Below are positions 12,143-22,990 of a stretch of 64,000 bases of DNA, piece by piece (within the stretch, counting starts at the first letter, position 1; the number at the start of each line of letters is the position of its first letter). A program made the translations under genes and the position numbers. The notes beneath the pieces are model-generated. The model was not told the DNA's origin. It did no database searches and saw only the letters and a list, made by a program, of their open reading frames with translations. The stretch is from contig CM042694.1 in the NCBI GenBank assembly GCA_023614405.1, positions 475,947,392 to 476,011,391 of the forward strand. The letters run 5' to 3'. The DNA comes from Avena insularis (taxonomy: Eukaryota; Streptophyta; Magnoliopsida; Poales; Poaceae).

Positions 12143-12160
12143 CTAGCTCCCAAGCGCGTG
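12143..12160 (-). other. Polypurine tract region of element B
   Basis: On the minus strand CACGCGCTTGGGAGCTAG lies directly before the LTR start TGTCGGGGGG. The second copy at 19,234-19,251 keeps the better form CTCGGGGGCTAG. Confidence 0.5.
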
Positions 12161-12354
12161 TAGATTTTGCCATTATTGCACTGCAGCGTGCAGTGTAACG
12201 TCCCGTCGCGTGTCGCATCGGGAAACTGCCGTTTGGCTCTTCGTTTCTGCTCTGGGATCTTCTGCGCACTCGGCGCCTGCACAAAGGATCTGCACGGTGG
12301 AGGGAGCAGAGCGCGGCTCGATGGGCGCTGCGTGGCACAGCGGACGGTTGCCCT

Positions 12355-12375
12355 TCCGGGCCTTTAAAGGGTCGC
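12355..12375 (+). promoter_or_regulatory. Possible core promoter of the antisense gene in element B
   Basis: GGGCCTTTAAAGGG has a TTTAAA core about 190 bp upstream of the first in-frame ATG of the opposite-strand gene, followed by a CT-rich leader. It is present also in the second copy at 19,452-19,465, exactly where that copy breaks off. Promoter status is inferred from position and composition. Confidence 0.35.
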
Positions 12376-12553
12376 CCGAGGGAGGGCGGTTCCTCCTTTT
12401 GCTCATTGCCTTCCCCGTTGCCTCCCTGTGCTCTTTCCTTCTCGCCTTGCCTCACTTGCCCTTGTCGCCGTAGCTCGCCGTCGCCCGTTTAGCGCCGCCG
12501 GAGACACGGGCTACCTCCACTCCACAACCAAAGCGACATCCAATGAGCTGGTG

Positions 12554-15515
12554 ATGGCCTCCGAGCGTGGAGCCTCGTGCGGTTCTGCCGTGACGGAGGA
12601 GCACATAGAGAAGTATCACGTCCCCCACATACTGCCGCTGGAGACGGAGGTGCGGGTGCGGTTGGCACCGGCGGGAGTGGAGTCGCCGCACCCGGCGGAG
12701 GAGGAGCGGGTTATCTTCCTTTCGCACCTCGCCCGTGGCTTCGCGCTGCGGGTGCATCCCTTCTTCCTCACCTTCCTCGCCTTCTTTGATCTCCACCTCC
12801 ACCACCTCAGCGCCAACGCTATCGGCACGTTGGTGCATTTCGTGGCATTCTGTGAGAGCTACCTCGTGATCCAGCCGGATCTCGGGTTGTTCTGCCGGCT
12901 ATTCTGTGTCCGGCCGCAGATGCAGTTCACCCAAGGGCCGCTGGTGACGTGCGGCGGCGCCTCCATCTACTCCCGCACACAGATCGGCTACCCGAAATTC
13001 TGGCTGTAGGACACAGTGCGACTGTGGCAGCAGTCGTACTTCTACGTCCGCAACATCACCGACATGGACCGGATCAATCTGCCGGCTTTCCATGATGTGG
13101 AATCTAGCCGGCAGAATTGGGACTTGAAGATCCACGGGGAGAAGGCAGAGTTGGATGCGATGCTGCAGGGATGCGCTCCCTCGTTACCGCCGGCTTGACC
13201 GGCCTGGACATCACACGCAGTTGGATGTCCCGGCTGATAATGTCGCTGCAGCAACACGCACACAAGATGTGCTACTACTCCGGCCGGCTGGACCCGACCC
13301 GGCTGTCCCACCGTGATCCCCGCTACCACAACCTGAAGGAGTGAGTGTGGACGATTACGAAGGAGCAGCTGCCGAAACACTGGAAGTTCGGGTTGGCTCC
13401 CTACAGCCGTGACAACCGCGCGCCCCGGGTAAGTCTCGCCAGCCGGTTTTTATTTTCTTGTTCTGTCTTTTTATTCGGCTGACCCTTCTCTTCTTTCTTT
13501 CACAGACCTTCCCCTGCATCATCCGGGCGGAGGGCGAGACCCCCTCTAGAACTTCATGCCTGACCTTCCCGAGCCACGCGCTCGCCGGTCCGGCGAGGAG
13601 TCGGATGGGGACGGCGACGTCTTCCCCAGCCGGAACGACGAGCCGGCGCACGACCCCCACGCGGAGGTCAACGAGGAGGAGAAGGCCACGCCAGCTCCCG
13701 AGCCGACCCAGCACCGTGCGGCGGACGGTGACTCCGGCCGGTCGGGCGCCGGTGGGAGCATCTCTATCCGGTCCGGCGCCGGTGGGAGCGGCTTTAGCCG
13801 GTCCAGTGAAGGAGGAGGCAGGGCCAGTCGGCCTGTCGTGGAGGAGCCAGCCCCCAAGAGGAGCCGGACCGGCGCCCTTACCCACAGCCGTCTTGCCCGC
13901 AAGAAGGGGCCATCCCCCATGGTGCCGGGGTAAGTCACCTGCTGACTTTTACGCCTTTTCCTCTTTTTGCTCTTAGACGACCTTTCCTGTCCTTTGCCTT
14001 ACTTGCTTTCTTCTTTCCCTTCTCTTCTGTTTTTTAGCTTGCTGGTCTCCTTTGGTGCCGCGAGCCCGACACGGGCGCCCACTGGCTCGCCGCCCCACGT
14101 GCCGGACACCGTGCCACCTCCGGCTACTTCTCCTCCCCCTTTTCCTAGGGCTCCGTCTCCGCCCCCGCCTCAGGCTGATCCGGCTACCGCAGCCGGAGAA
14201 GGGGACGCCCCGCCAACCATGGTGGTGCAGCCGAAAACGGCTGGGGCAGCCCCACAAAGTGGAGGTAGTTCCCCTGCGGCGGCACGGGGGGCCTCCACCG
14301 GCAAGGAGCTCGTGGTCGTCGCCGATGAGAACTCCGACGATGAGCCGGGGAAAGAGTGGCGCACGACGGTGCTGGAGGTGAAGGAGTTGCTGGTCACCAA
14401 CGCTATTGACGATGATGCTTCCTCTGCCACCTCGCTGGTGGATCTTGCTGCCACCCTCGAGCTGGCGGTGAAGGAGATCCGGCTACTCGAGGCCACGGCC
14501 AGCGGCAACCAGACCCTGGAGAAGAAACTGGCAGCCACCAATGGGACCTCTCAGAGTAAGTCCTTTTATCCGGATTCCATTGCCGGATACTTCGGTTTCC
14601 ACAGCCATCATGGTGTGCATCCAGCGGGAGATCAATAGCCTAAAGAAGGCGAACAACCGACTGAGCAAGTCCAACTCCATGCTCCGACTGCAGAACAAGG
14701 ACTGGCATGCCAAGATGGATGCACTGGAGGCCACCATCAAGGAGCACGACACCGCCCTCGCCAGTCGGGCCTAGGACTTTGACCTCCTCGACGCCTAGAG
14801 CAAGGACCAAGAGAAGGAGATCAAACAGCTGACGGTTCGGGAGAAGGCACTGGTCGAGGAGTTGATGCAGGTCGGGCACACCGCCAAGGGTAAGTTTTTT
14901 CTGACTATCTTCATCTTTCCGGATCTGGTAGCCGGATCTGACTTTCCTTTTTTTCTGACAGCGTTTTATCCCGGCATAGACCTGCTGGCGTACAACCGGC
15001 TGCAGGAGAACTGGCCAGGGGAGCAACCCACTTCCCAGGAGCTGGTCGTCCTCCTTGGAAAGGAGGCCGCAAAGCTCCGCCGAGCGGGTCAAGCGGTCTT
15101 CGTGTTCCTGTGGCCAGACGTGACGGCTCCGGAGACGATGGCGCAGCTGGCGGCCAAGGTGGCGGAGGTACTGGCTGCCGTCGACCATCTGTGGGACCTG
15201 GCGGCGCGAGCCGGAGCAGAGATGGCCTTGGCCTTGATGCTCTCCTGGTACAAGGACACGCACGTCGAGAAGATCGATGGGGGCTTCGCGCTGGCACCGA
15301 CCTCGCCGCCATCCGCCAAGCTCATCCGGAGCTCCGCGCCTCCGCCATCAAGATTGCCGACTACGTGGATGTCGACGAGGTCCTCACCGACTCGAAGTCT
15401 GCCAGGACGCCGGATGCGGGAGCTGAAGCCTCGTCCCAGCCGACTGGCGGGGACGTCGGAGCTGGTACTGCCAGTGCGCCTCCTACACCTCCCGAGACCA
15501 CCTCCGACTAGGATC
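12554..15515 (+). pseudogene. Antisense spliced gene of element B (gypsy-type transposon domain)
   Basis: It runs opposite to the gag-pol remnants. Exon 1 opens MASERGASCGSAVTEEHIEK at 12,554. It continues through a region like the plant 'putative gypsy type transposon' domain (SHLARGFALRVHPFFLTFLA, later WQQSYFYVRN after a TAG at 13,007) to a GTAAGT donor at 13,430. Further exons end at GTAAGT donors at about 13,931, 14,554 and 14,890. They encode an acidic Ser/Pro/Gly-rich linker, a Pro-rich stretch, a coiled-coil (INSLKKANNRLSKSNSMLRL) and an Ala/Leu-rich C-terminus ending near 15,511. Damage includes the TAG at 13,007, a frameshift near 13,170, a TGA near 13,342, two TAGs near 14,772-14,799 and a frameshift near 15,280. 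A comparable gene lies in element E. Its function is unknown. Confidence 0.65.
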
Positions 15516-16855
15516 ACCCTCACGGCAAGGGCCCTGCCACCTAGATATGATCCACGGAATGCCGAGTGAACTTGTAATTATTTCGCTTTGTTGAACTTTG
15601 TTTATTTGTGCCGGCTGTCTCTGACGCCAGGTGAACTTATGGGAGCTTTGACTCCCTTTTTTATCAAATCGTACTATTTGCTTGCTTCCATCTTCCTTGT
15701 GATTTTCTGTATGCTTCAAAGTTTTTATCTTTTGTCGGTTACACTTGTCTGGCTGAACGCCTTTAGTCGGGGGAACTCCAACTCCAGTGGGGGCGCACCA
15801 GCGCACCCACTGGGTGTAGCCCCCGAGATTCGGAGTAGCTGGCATAGCCAGGTGCTTCGAATCTTCTTCTTTCTTTTCTTCAACCCCTTAGCTTCGACTG
15901 GCTAGACGCCTCTAGCCGGCTAACACAATCTGGGAGATATCCGGTTATCTTGCCCGACTGAACGCCTTCAACCGGGGGATCTTCAACTCCAGTGGGGGGC
16001 ACCAGCGCACCCACTAGGTGTAGCCCCCAAGATTCAGAGTAGCTGGCGTAGCCAGGTGCTTTGAATCTTTCTCTTTCTTTTCCTGCCCTTGCCCTCACCT
16101 AGGCTCCAAATATCCAGCTAAACTCCCTTTAGCCGGTCGGAACTACATGGTTCCACTAGGAGCACGCGAGCGCACCCAGTGGGTGTAGCCCCCGAAGTTC
16201 GGAGCGCTTGATGAAGGCAAGGACTTTGAATATTCCCTTTCCTTGAAGTCCGACTCGATGTAGTCGTACAAAAGAAATACACATGTAGGCCCATTTGTTA
16301 ATAGGTTAGTCGGTCAAGGTATTGCTTATTAACCGGAGGACAACTTTAGTTTTTGAAAACTAGCTTGTGCTTCTCTGGACACTTAGTTGCTTTCCCGTGT
16401 GCTCTTCTGTTTATGCTGCGTCCTTGCCGGGCAGCCGGGTTGCGGTTTGTAGCCGGAATCGAAGGGAGCTAACAATACATTGCGCACAGTACTGAGGGCT
16501 TAGTAGCCAGATCATCTCAAACTAGGCGCAAGGCCAGGACGCCCAATCCGTCGCATCTCCTCCCCGTCTTTCATGTGGGATGCCTCGGGCTTTTGCTCTT
16601 GCTAGCCGGATAGCTGGGTTGCGGTCTATAACTGAGACGAAGAGTGGGCCTCTGACATCATTGCACACTACTCAGCCGATTTGTTGATTTAGCAGGTCGG
16701 GCTAGCCGGTGAGCCCCCGGGTGGGGGTTGCCAGAGCCAGAAAAACTGAACCGGAAACAAGTACACACAAATTTCTAGCAAGGAGCCCCCGAGTATCTCG
16801 TGGGGGTCCGCATTTTCATTTATAGAGTTCGCGGGATACATACACTGTCCGGTGA
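15516..16855. other. Non-coding stretch of element B with short repeats
   Basis: No gene. It contains degenerate repeats of a block with AACTCCAGTGGGGG, GCGCACCCA and GTGTAGCCCCCGA (about 15,775-15,835, 15,978-16,035 and 16,145-16,200), each followed by a T/C-rich tract. Two further degenerate copies of a TAGCCGG..TTGCGGT block lie near 16,430 and 16,605. Confidence 0.6.
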
Positions 16856-17236
16856 CTAGGTGTAAAATGGGCGGAGCAGGGCCGCATTCCAGGGGTGTTC
16901 TGTCTCTTCATCCGACTTGTCCATCTTGTTCTTGCGCGGCTGTTGTGCATCGATGAGGTAGTAGGAGTTGTTGTGCAGGGCTCGGCTAATGATGAAGGGG
17001 CCCTCCCAAGGTGGTAACAGCTTGTGCATGCCCTTCATGTACGTACCGTTGAAGTTGCGGACGAACACCTTCTCAAAATCTGGCCAGGCGTTGATGCTAT
17101 TGGGCGCAAGGCTATTGAGCCATGTCCTCGCTGACCCAGTTAGAATGAGGGGGACGTAGCGCACAACTATGTGCTTGTTCCCATGGGTGATGCCGACTAC
17201 CGTGGCGTAGTCGGTCAGCCAATGTTCCGGCTTCAT
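16856..17236 (-). CDS. In-frame gag-integrase-tail fusion ORF of element B
   Basis: An open 126-codon frame from an ATG at 17,236 to a TAG at 16,856. Residues 1 to about 65 are a Gag capsid segment (VPLILTGSARTWLNSLAPNS, then WPDFEKVFVRNFNGTY). Residues from about 67 are the C-terminal tail of a Gypsy integrase/pol (LLPPWEGPFIISRALHNNSY, ending EETEHPWNAALLRPFYT). The junction is near 17,038, and everything normally between them is gone. The frame is open across the joint. The upstream part of gag (17,250-18,345) is shifted and broken, so this ORF may itself be only a relic. Both halves are recognisable and the joint is read directly; expression is unknown. Confidence 0.6.
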   Translation of the reverse strand: MKPEHWLTDYATVVGITHGNKHIVVRYVPLILTGSARTWLNSLAPNSINAWPDFEKVFVRNFNGTYMKGMHKLLPPWEGPFIISRALHNNSYYLIDAQQPRKNKMDKSDEETEHPWNAALLRPFYT

Positions 17237-17239
17237 ACT

Positions 17240-18350
17240 GCTGTCGTACTTGGGGGTATCCCTGGGCAGGGTGAACTTATCCAGAAACTGCTCGAATGCG
17301 GGGTCCGAAACAAACCGGTGCAGTGGAATCTTCTTCTTCTATGACGCGCGCTTGAGCGAGGAGCTGGATGCGGTCACGGGCATCCGAACGGTCCGGGTTG
17401 GGCCCTCCTACCCGACCCGAGAGACGGGAACTGGCAGGTCGTGGCGCCCCGGTTGGTGGAGGGGGAGGCGGTGGGTTGATGTTCACTGTTTGCTCCTGGC
17501 GCGGCTCGCCCTTGTTGCCGGAGCTACGACGCTTGCTACGGGCCTTAGCCAGAGGGGAGGACGCCTGCTGGGTCTTGTGGGGTGCGCCTTTGCTATTGCC
17601 TGGTGGCTTGCTTCCCCTGGAGCAGCTGGGGTCCTCGTGCATCTACCGGATGGCGTCGGCCTGCTCATCCGTGATCTGGAGGAGCTCCTGCACCCGGGCG
17701 TGCTGCCGCTCTCGCTCCTAGCCCTCCAAGTTGGGCAGTTCGTCTGCCACGGCTCACGCCATGCGCAGGTTCTTGATGGGTGTGCTGTAGGTGGGCCGGA
17801 TGAGGGCAGGTGATGGATCCGGCTCGACATCCCTTTCCATCCTTCCGCCTAGCTCGCCACCCGACGCCGTACCTATTCACGCTGGCTCGGCTCCACGGTA
17901 GCCGGAGTGTGGCCGTGCACGCGGTCGTACTCGTGTCGGGTGATCTCGATTTGCTTCCTGGCCGCAGCCAGCTCCATGGCCTCCTGTAGGAGAAGCTGCC
18001 TCTCCATGGCGAAGTTGGCTTCCACCTCCTCGGGGTTATCCCCGAGGTTAACCGGTGTGAGGATCCGGCCGATGGCCTCTTCCACCGGTTTCCTAGGCCG
18101 TGGTGGAGCGGAAGTTCTGACCTCGTCCACGCCCTGCTCCCGAGGCTAGCGGGCTGAGAGCTAGAGCCGGCCATCATCACTTCCACGCTGCGAGGAGCAA
18201 CGGAGGCACCGCTACCAAGGTGCAGCGGCTCCATGACGGAGACGCTCTCCCTAGGGAAACGTTCCGGCACGGTGGCAACGTAGACGGGAAGGTCGCCGAA
18301 GAGCAAAATAAAGCCATTTGCCGAAAACCTGGATCCGGAAAACACAAAGC
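17240..18350 (-). pseudogene. N-terminal gag remnant of element B
   Basis: Minus-strand frames hold a Gag N-terminus in pieces. At 17,873-18,130 there is a charged helical region (NPEEVEANFAMERQLLLQEA, RKQIEITRHEYDRVHGH). The surrounding frames at 17,277-17,830 and 18,177-18,345 are Pro/Ser/Arg-rich and shifted against each other. At least two frameshifts are needed to join them to the capsid segment at 17,236. No CCHC knuckle remains because the deletion begins upstream of it. Confidence 0.5.
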
Positions 18351-18454
18351 ATTGTCGATGACGTAGTCAAACTTGCCGAGCGTAAGCACTAGGCCGGAGG
18401 CCACGCGCTCACCGGCTGAAGTGCGGGGTCCTGTGCGGAACGTGACTCCAGTCG

Positions 18455-18490
18455 AAGCCATCTTGCCCCATGGTGGGCGCCAACTATCAT
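18455..18490 (-). other. Primer-binding-site region of element B
   Basis: Next to the full LTR, the minus strand reads ATGATAGTTGGCGCCCACCA. TTGGCGCC(C/G)ACC is the usual PBS core of Tat-type Gypsy elements and is also seen in element E as TTGGCGCCGTCTGTGGG. Confidence 0.55.
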
Positions 18491-19233
18491 TGTATTGGGA
18501 ATGGCAGTACCTAAACATGTTAGATAGAGGTGTGGGGACTAGCAGGAAAGCTCTCGATAGCGTCCGCAGGCGGGATTGGATATGAGCAAGTGTAGCGAGA
18601 CACAAGAAGTACCCAGGTTTGGAGCCCTCGTGGTGAGGTAAAGCTCCTACTCCTGTCGACCTGACTATGAGTGGTATACGGGCTACAATCGCTCCTTGAG
18701 CTGTATCTTCTATCTACCTTCTTAAATGCACTGAGACCAACCGTTGCTACTAGAGCCTTGCCTCTCCTTATATAGGTAGAGGGGTAATGGTCTCACTGGC
18801 TAGTCCGACTGGTGGGCCCCACAGGTGGGTCCCAGCTGGCTGGTCATCTACAGTATCTGGTACACTTACATCCCATCGAGGTACATGCGGTAGGGTCGTC
18901 GTGGGTACAGTGAATGCCGTGTAAGCCTGTCGTCAGCATTTGGCCACTATGCCCGCGTTACCCAGCAAAGTCTTCGGTATGGCCGTGTAGGTTGCGGGTC
19001 TTGTCATCGTACTAGGGCGTACCACACACTGTGCAGCACGTCATCCTGTCCTCCTGATTGCGTCCGGCTACACTAATGTAGCTGGTCCTGTGTCTTGTTG
19101 CTCCTCTTGGTTCCGGCTACCATAAAGTAGCCGGTATGATTCACTCGTGTCTGGCTGCGCTCAGCCAGCTAGACGCGAATCGACTGCCGTAATTCTTGTC
19201 TGGTTGGGGTATCCGGAGGTCATCCCCCCGACA
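18491..19233 (-). repeat. Full LTR of element B (743 bp)
   Basis: Plus-strand reading starts TGTATTGGGAATGGCAG and ends CCCCCCGACA, so TG..CA termini are intact. On the minus strand it carries a TATATAA box at about 18,768-18,774. It is flanked on the gag side by the PBS and on the other side by a second copy of the PPT/antisense-promoter region, so it sits between two internal regions. Confidence 0.8.
18766..18776 (-). promoter_or_regulatory. TATA box of element B LTR
   Basis: The minus strand reads CTATATAAGGAGAGGC. It is placed so that transcription would run through U5 and PBS into gag. Confidence 0.5.
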
Positions 19234-19570
19234 CTAGCCCCCGAGCGCGTGTAGATTTCGCCGTTATTGCACTGCAGTGCGTAGTGTAACATCCTGTCAC
19301 GCATCGCATCGGGAAACTGCCGTTTGGCTCTTCGGTTTCTGCTCCGGGATCTTCTGCGCGCTCAACGCCTACACAAAGGATCCTGCATGGTGGAGGGAGC
19401 GGAGTGCGGCTCGATGGGCGCTGCGTGGCACCGCGGATGGTTGTCCTTCTGGGCCTTTAAAGGGTAGCCGGTATGATTCGCTCGTGTCTAGCTACACTCA
19501 GCCAGCCGGACACGAACTGACTGCCGTAATTCTTCTCTGGTTGGGGTATCCGGAGGTCATCCCCCCGATA
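19234..19570 (-). repeat. Residual tandem copy: internal 3' piece plus LTR start
   Basis: 19,234-19,464 repeats 12,143-12,371 (PPT and antisense-gene leader), and 19,465-19,570 repeats the last 106 bp (plus sense) of the LTR. Together they are the leftovers of a second element unit that shared the LTR at 18,491-19,233. The junction is at GGGCCTTTAAAGGG|TAGCCGG. Confidence 0.75.
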
Positions 19571-20172
19571 GTTGTATTCCCCCCTTCGCACCCAAGCTGG
19601 AACTTCTTGACTCACTCTCTCGGTTCCTGGCGCCTCCTGCTGGCGGATTTCTTTATGCCCTGAAATACAATGAATGCACCTTACGTCATCTTACCCATGC
19701 CTCAGGTTTAACTATGTGTCAAGCACTTGATCAGGGCACACGACATGCCAACTTTGGGTAGGACATGATAGGTGTGTTTTCATGATTTAGTGCCCTTTAG
19801 ATGCACCGGGAACACTACACTCATAGCTCAGAGCAACTCATGAGCATACAACATTTCTTGGCATGACAAGCTTCATTACTCAAGTCCAAAATACGATAAA
19901 GACCCAAAGGAACTCCAATCCCAAAAATGCTCATACAAATAAAAACAAACTGGAAAAACTCGGGAGCACGAGATTTTCATTCCAAAAGGAGGCAAGCCCC
20001 CGAATTACAGTGGTTTAGACATATGCATGCTAGGCCAAATACACGGTACTTTCCTTGCACTTCTCAGGAGACGTGAACCTTGCTATCTGGCTTTTGGGCT
20101 GCAGGGAGGTATCCCTAGAAGTCTAGCACTTACTCGGTGCACCACCCATGCCTAGGCCCTGGATCCGGGTTC
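19571..20172. other. Unassigned repeat-derived stretch, no gene
   Basis: 600 bp with no open frame of interest. The minus strand contains TTCGGGGGCTTGCCTCC near 20,000, a motif like those that follow integrase in some Gypsy elements, so this may be 3' untranslated sequence of a retrotransposon. Its owner (element A or another) is not resolved. Confidence 0.35.
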
Positions 20173-20821
20173 TGTAACACCCTCAAATCGACCCTATGCA
20201 AGTTTTAGCCCTTTCCGCCAAACCCGCATAGAAATGATTCAAGGACGCCCACCAGGCACTTTCGTGCGGGTGGAAAAACGAAGTAATACCATTACACAGC
20301 AGTCCTCGATGGGACCCACAGAACAGATATATATACAACAATGACTCCATGAGTCAAGAATACAGATATACTATACAAAGATCCAAATCACCTTGAAAAC
20401 GATAGAGCGTCCGACTACGGACAAGATGCAAATGGTGCTAAGAGCCCTGAAGAATAACCAATGGTGTCCATAACCCTTGTGCCAAGCCGGAAGGGTAACC
20501 CTGCTAACGACGTCGATCTCAAACCTGCTAAAACAAAAGGGGTGCCGACAAAGGGCAAAGGAAAAAGAGGAGCGTCAGTACTGAGGCCAGTACACGGCGA
20601 GGCTAGAATTTGGCGGCTCTCGCCTACATAGGTATGGTGGGCTAAAGCGGCAGCGAAGCATGCACTAAACAACCTATAGAGACTCGGTATCACTGGCGGC
20701 TATTAGAGAGGGGTAAGAAAGACCTATTCGGATCCTACCTGATACTAACACCAAACATACCCATCATGGTATACCCCCTCGAGGCCAAACGAGGAAGTCA
20801 AACCGAGGAACTCACACGGTT

Positions 20822-21140
20822 GGCAGTTTTACTCATTCTCTTATAGTTGCAGCACTTACTAATCAGATATAGAGCTTGAGTCATCCTGATAACATAAGTA
20901 GTGGGCAGTTTTAATTACCATTCCGTGGTAGTTGGAACATTTACTAGTCAGATATAATTGTCCTGGGGAATCCTAAAACCCAGCAGTTGTTGGCACTTTT
21001 ATCACATTCCATTGGAGTTGCAATACTTACTAGGCAGATATAGCAGAACACAAAATAACCCAGATCCACCAGCTGTTGGCATTTTTAATATCCATTCCGT
21101 TATACTTGAGCTGATTACTAGTCACATATTAAGTCAAATT
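20822..21140. repeat. Four-copy degenerate tandem repeat, about 82-88 bp
   Basis: Copies begin GGCAGTTTTACTC (20,822), GGCAGTTTTAATTACC (20,904), GGCACTTTTATCACATTCC (20,992) and GGCATTTTTAATATCC (21,078). Each is followed by CATTCC-type, GTTG and (T)TACTAGTCAGATATA-type blocks. Confidence 0.75.
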
Positions 21141-22559
21141 TATAGCACTACTTTAGTTATGCTTGTCTATGATCAAGATACTGTGCTCCAAGTCGTCCAT
21201 AACCGCGGACACGGCTTTCAAAAAGTTTTACCTAGGGTGCACAAATAGCAACACACACTCGATCAACCTCGGAAAAACCAACTCAAAACCCAACGAGGCT
21301 TTCACGACAAAGCAATCACAGGATTCATAAATATTTCAGGGGGCCACCCCATTAAGCTACCCGCAACGAAGTTGGCTGGCTCCGAGACGGACCCAAGGTT
21401 TGCATCAATGGCTGTAAACGACTGGGAACCCAAAAATGTGACTGGGCTTGTCAATACCGCGAAAACACTCCGCATCCAAAACAGTACAGGTGCTCCACGC
21501 ACAATCGTAAACAAAGCAGTAAAGCATGGCATAAGTACATGATAGTAATAAAGCCCCAAACTAGTTTGTGGCCCCAAGAAATAGAAATGAATCAAGCTCT
21601 GGCTCAGGGGGATCCCATAGAGTCTCCAGGATGTGGATAGTGTGAATAGTCAAGGAACATGTATCAAGTACTCGGGGCCTACGGGACACAAGTGGACATA
21701 AAACCAAATAGCATATATTGCCCACCGGTGCCTCTTTCATTAGTTATCCCAGCAATTTAATAGTTGTATTTAAAGTCATGATCAACTCCTCCATAATACA
21801 TCTGCCAGCATTCCAACAACTGTGGTACTCGACAACACGAGATCGCACCTGAGCAAGCAACTACGACTCGCAAGGCCAGCTATCTACCAAACAACAGGTA
21901 TTAGGAGGTGTCCATGGCAATATAGAGGCTGCACGGGATATAACTGGTGCACAGAAACTAAAGCATCGCAACATGGATAGCAATAGATCAACAGGAGGAA
22001 ATAAAGACTATAAATGCAAAATAGGTAGAAGGGGAAGAGATGCTCGCCTGGAGAACACTGTCGGAGATCACATTCGGAGAACTTGTTGGTACTCGCATCA
22101 ACTCATCGTCCTAATCCACGAAGAAGCAAACACGAGAAGAAACACCGGATGCAATATTTAATACTACGGCAGAAGATCCGGCATGCTTATGATATGATGC
22201 ATGGAATGGCAAAGATGCGGTGCAATTAGGCAATATTAAGAGGAACCGAGGTCCCGACAATTAATTAGACGGTTCAAGTTGTTTAGATACCCCGCAATTT
22301 ATATGTTGTCTTAACAAGGCAAAACATGGCATCGGTTCGCTACAAAAATTTAAATGGAGTCCGGAATAAGACTAGAATAGCCCGCATATAGACTCCATAT
22401 TTAATTTAGGTGAATCGACTATTTAACCCGACCCACCAGATGACATGTATGCAAGCATGATGATTTAATGATGCGACAGGTATATGTCATATTATAAAAA
22501 TAGAGGCTTAGGGTCACACATCTGGGTTCGGAAGATCTTGGGTCCTGGGGGTTCGGGGT

Positions 22560-22990
22560 TCGACAGAGTTTGACAGGGATCAGATCTGGGGTTCAGATCA
22601 ACGGGATCGTTCTCGGACAACGGAAGGAGAGCTTGGCGTTCCGGGAAGAAGGACTTGGTTTGGCGTCAGGTGCGCATCAGATTCGCACTGGTCGGTGTCG
22701 ACCTTGTCGTCGTGAAGATCTTGTCGGGTCCGTGTACCGGGTCGGTCTTGGCGTTCGGGATGAAGAACTTGGCGTTCCGGTGGCGATCTTGGCGGTCTTC
22801 GGATCCGGGTCTCGCATCCGGGAAGGAGTACTTGTCGCATCTGTGGTCTTCGGGTTCGGTCTTCGGATCCGTGTCGGCGCGCTCGAGGTCTCGGCCATCA
22901 GATCCATGTCGACGGTCTTGGAATGTGGTAAGAAGATCTTGGGATGTGGCATCGGATTGGTCTTGTCGACAAGACGATCTTGTCGCCCCC
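22560..22990. repeat. Degenerate GATCTTG/GGATCCG-type short repeats
   Basis: Repeated short blocks such as GATCTTGG, TTGGCGTTCGGGA/TTGGCGTTCCGG and TCTTCGGATCCG recur with irregular spacing. They give long open frames in several frames at once, which argues against coding. They are part of the 4.5-kb LTR-like unit. Confidence 0.5.

Larger units (their letters stand above)
11725..19570 (-). mobile_element. Element B: Tat-like Gypsy deletion derivative with shared LTR
   Basis: In minus-strand order: an LTR start fragment (19,570-19,465), a piece of 3' internal region (19,464-19,234), a full LTR (19,233-18,491), a PBS-like site, broken gag, the integrase tail, about 1.3 kb non-coding, a gene on the opposite strand (12,554-15,515), the PPT, and a truncated LTR (12,142 to about 11,725). 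Protease, RT, RNase H and most of integrase are deleted. The extra LTR-plus-internal piece on the right means the unit derives from a tandem arrangement sharing one LTR. I found no TSD because the left LTR is truncated. Confidence 0.75.

Noticed and set aside
12428..12553. N-terminal extension of the antisense gene in element B upstream of 12,554
   Set aside because: The longer frame does not begin with ATG; the first in-frame ATG in good context is at 12,554.
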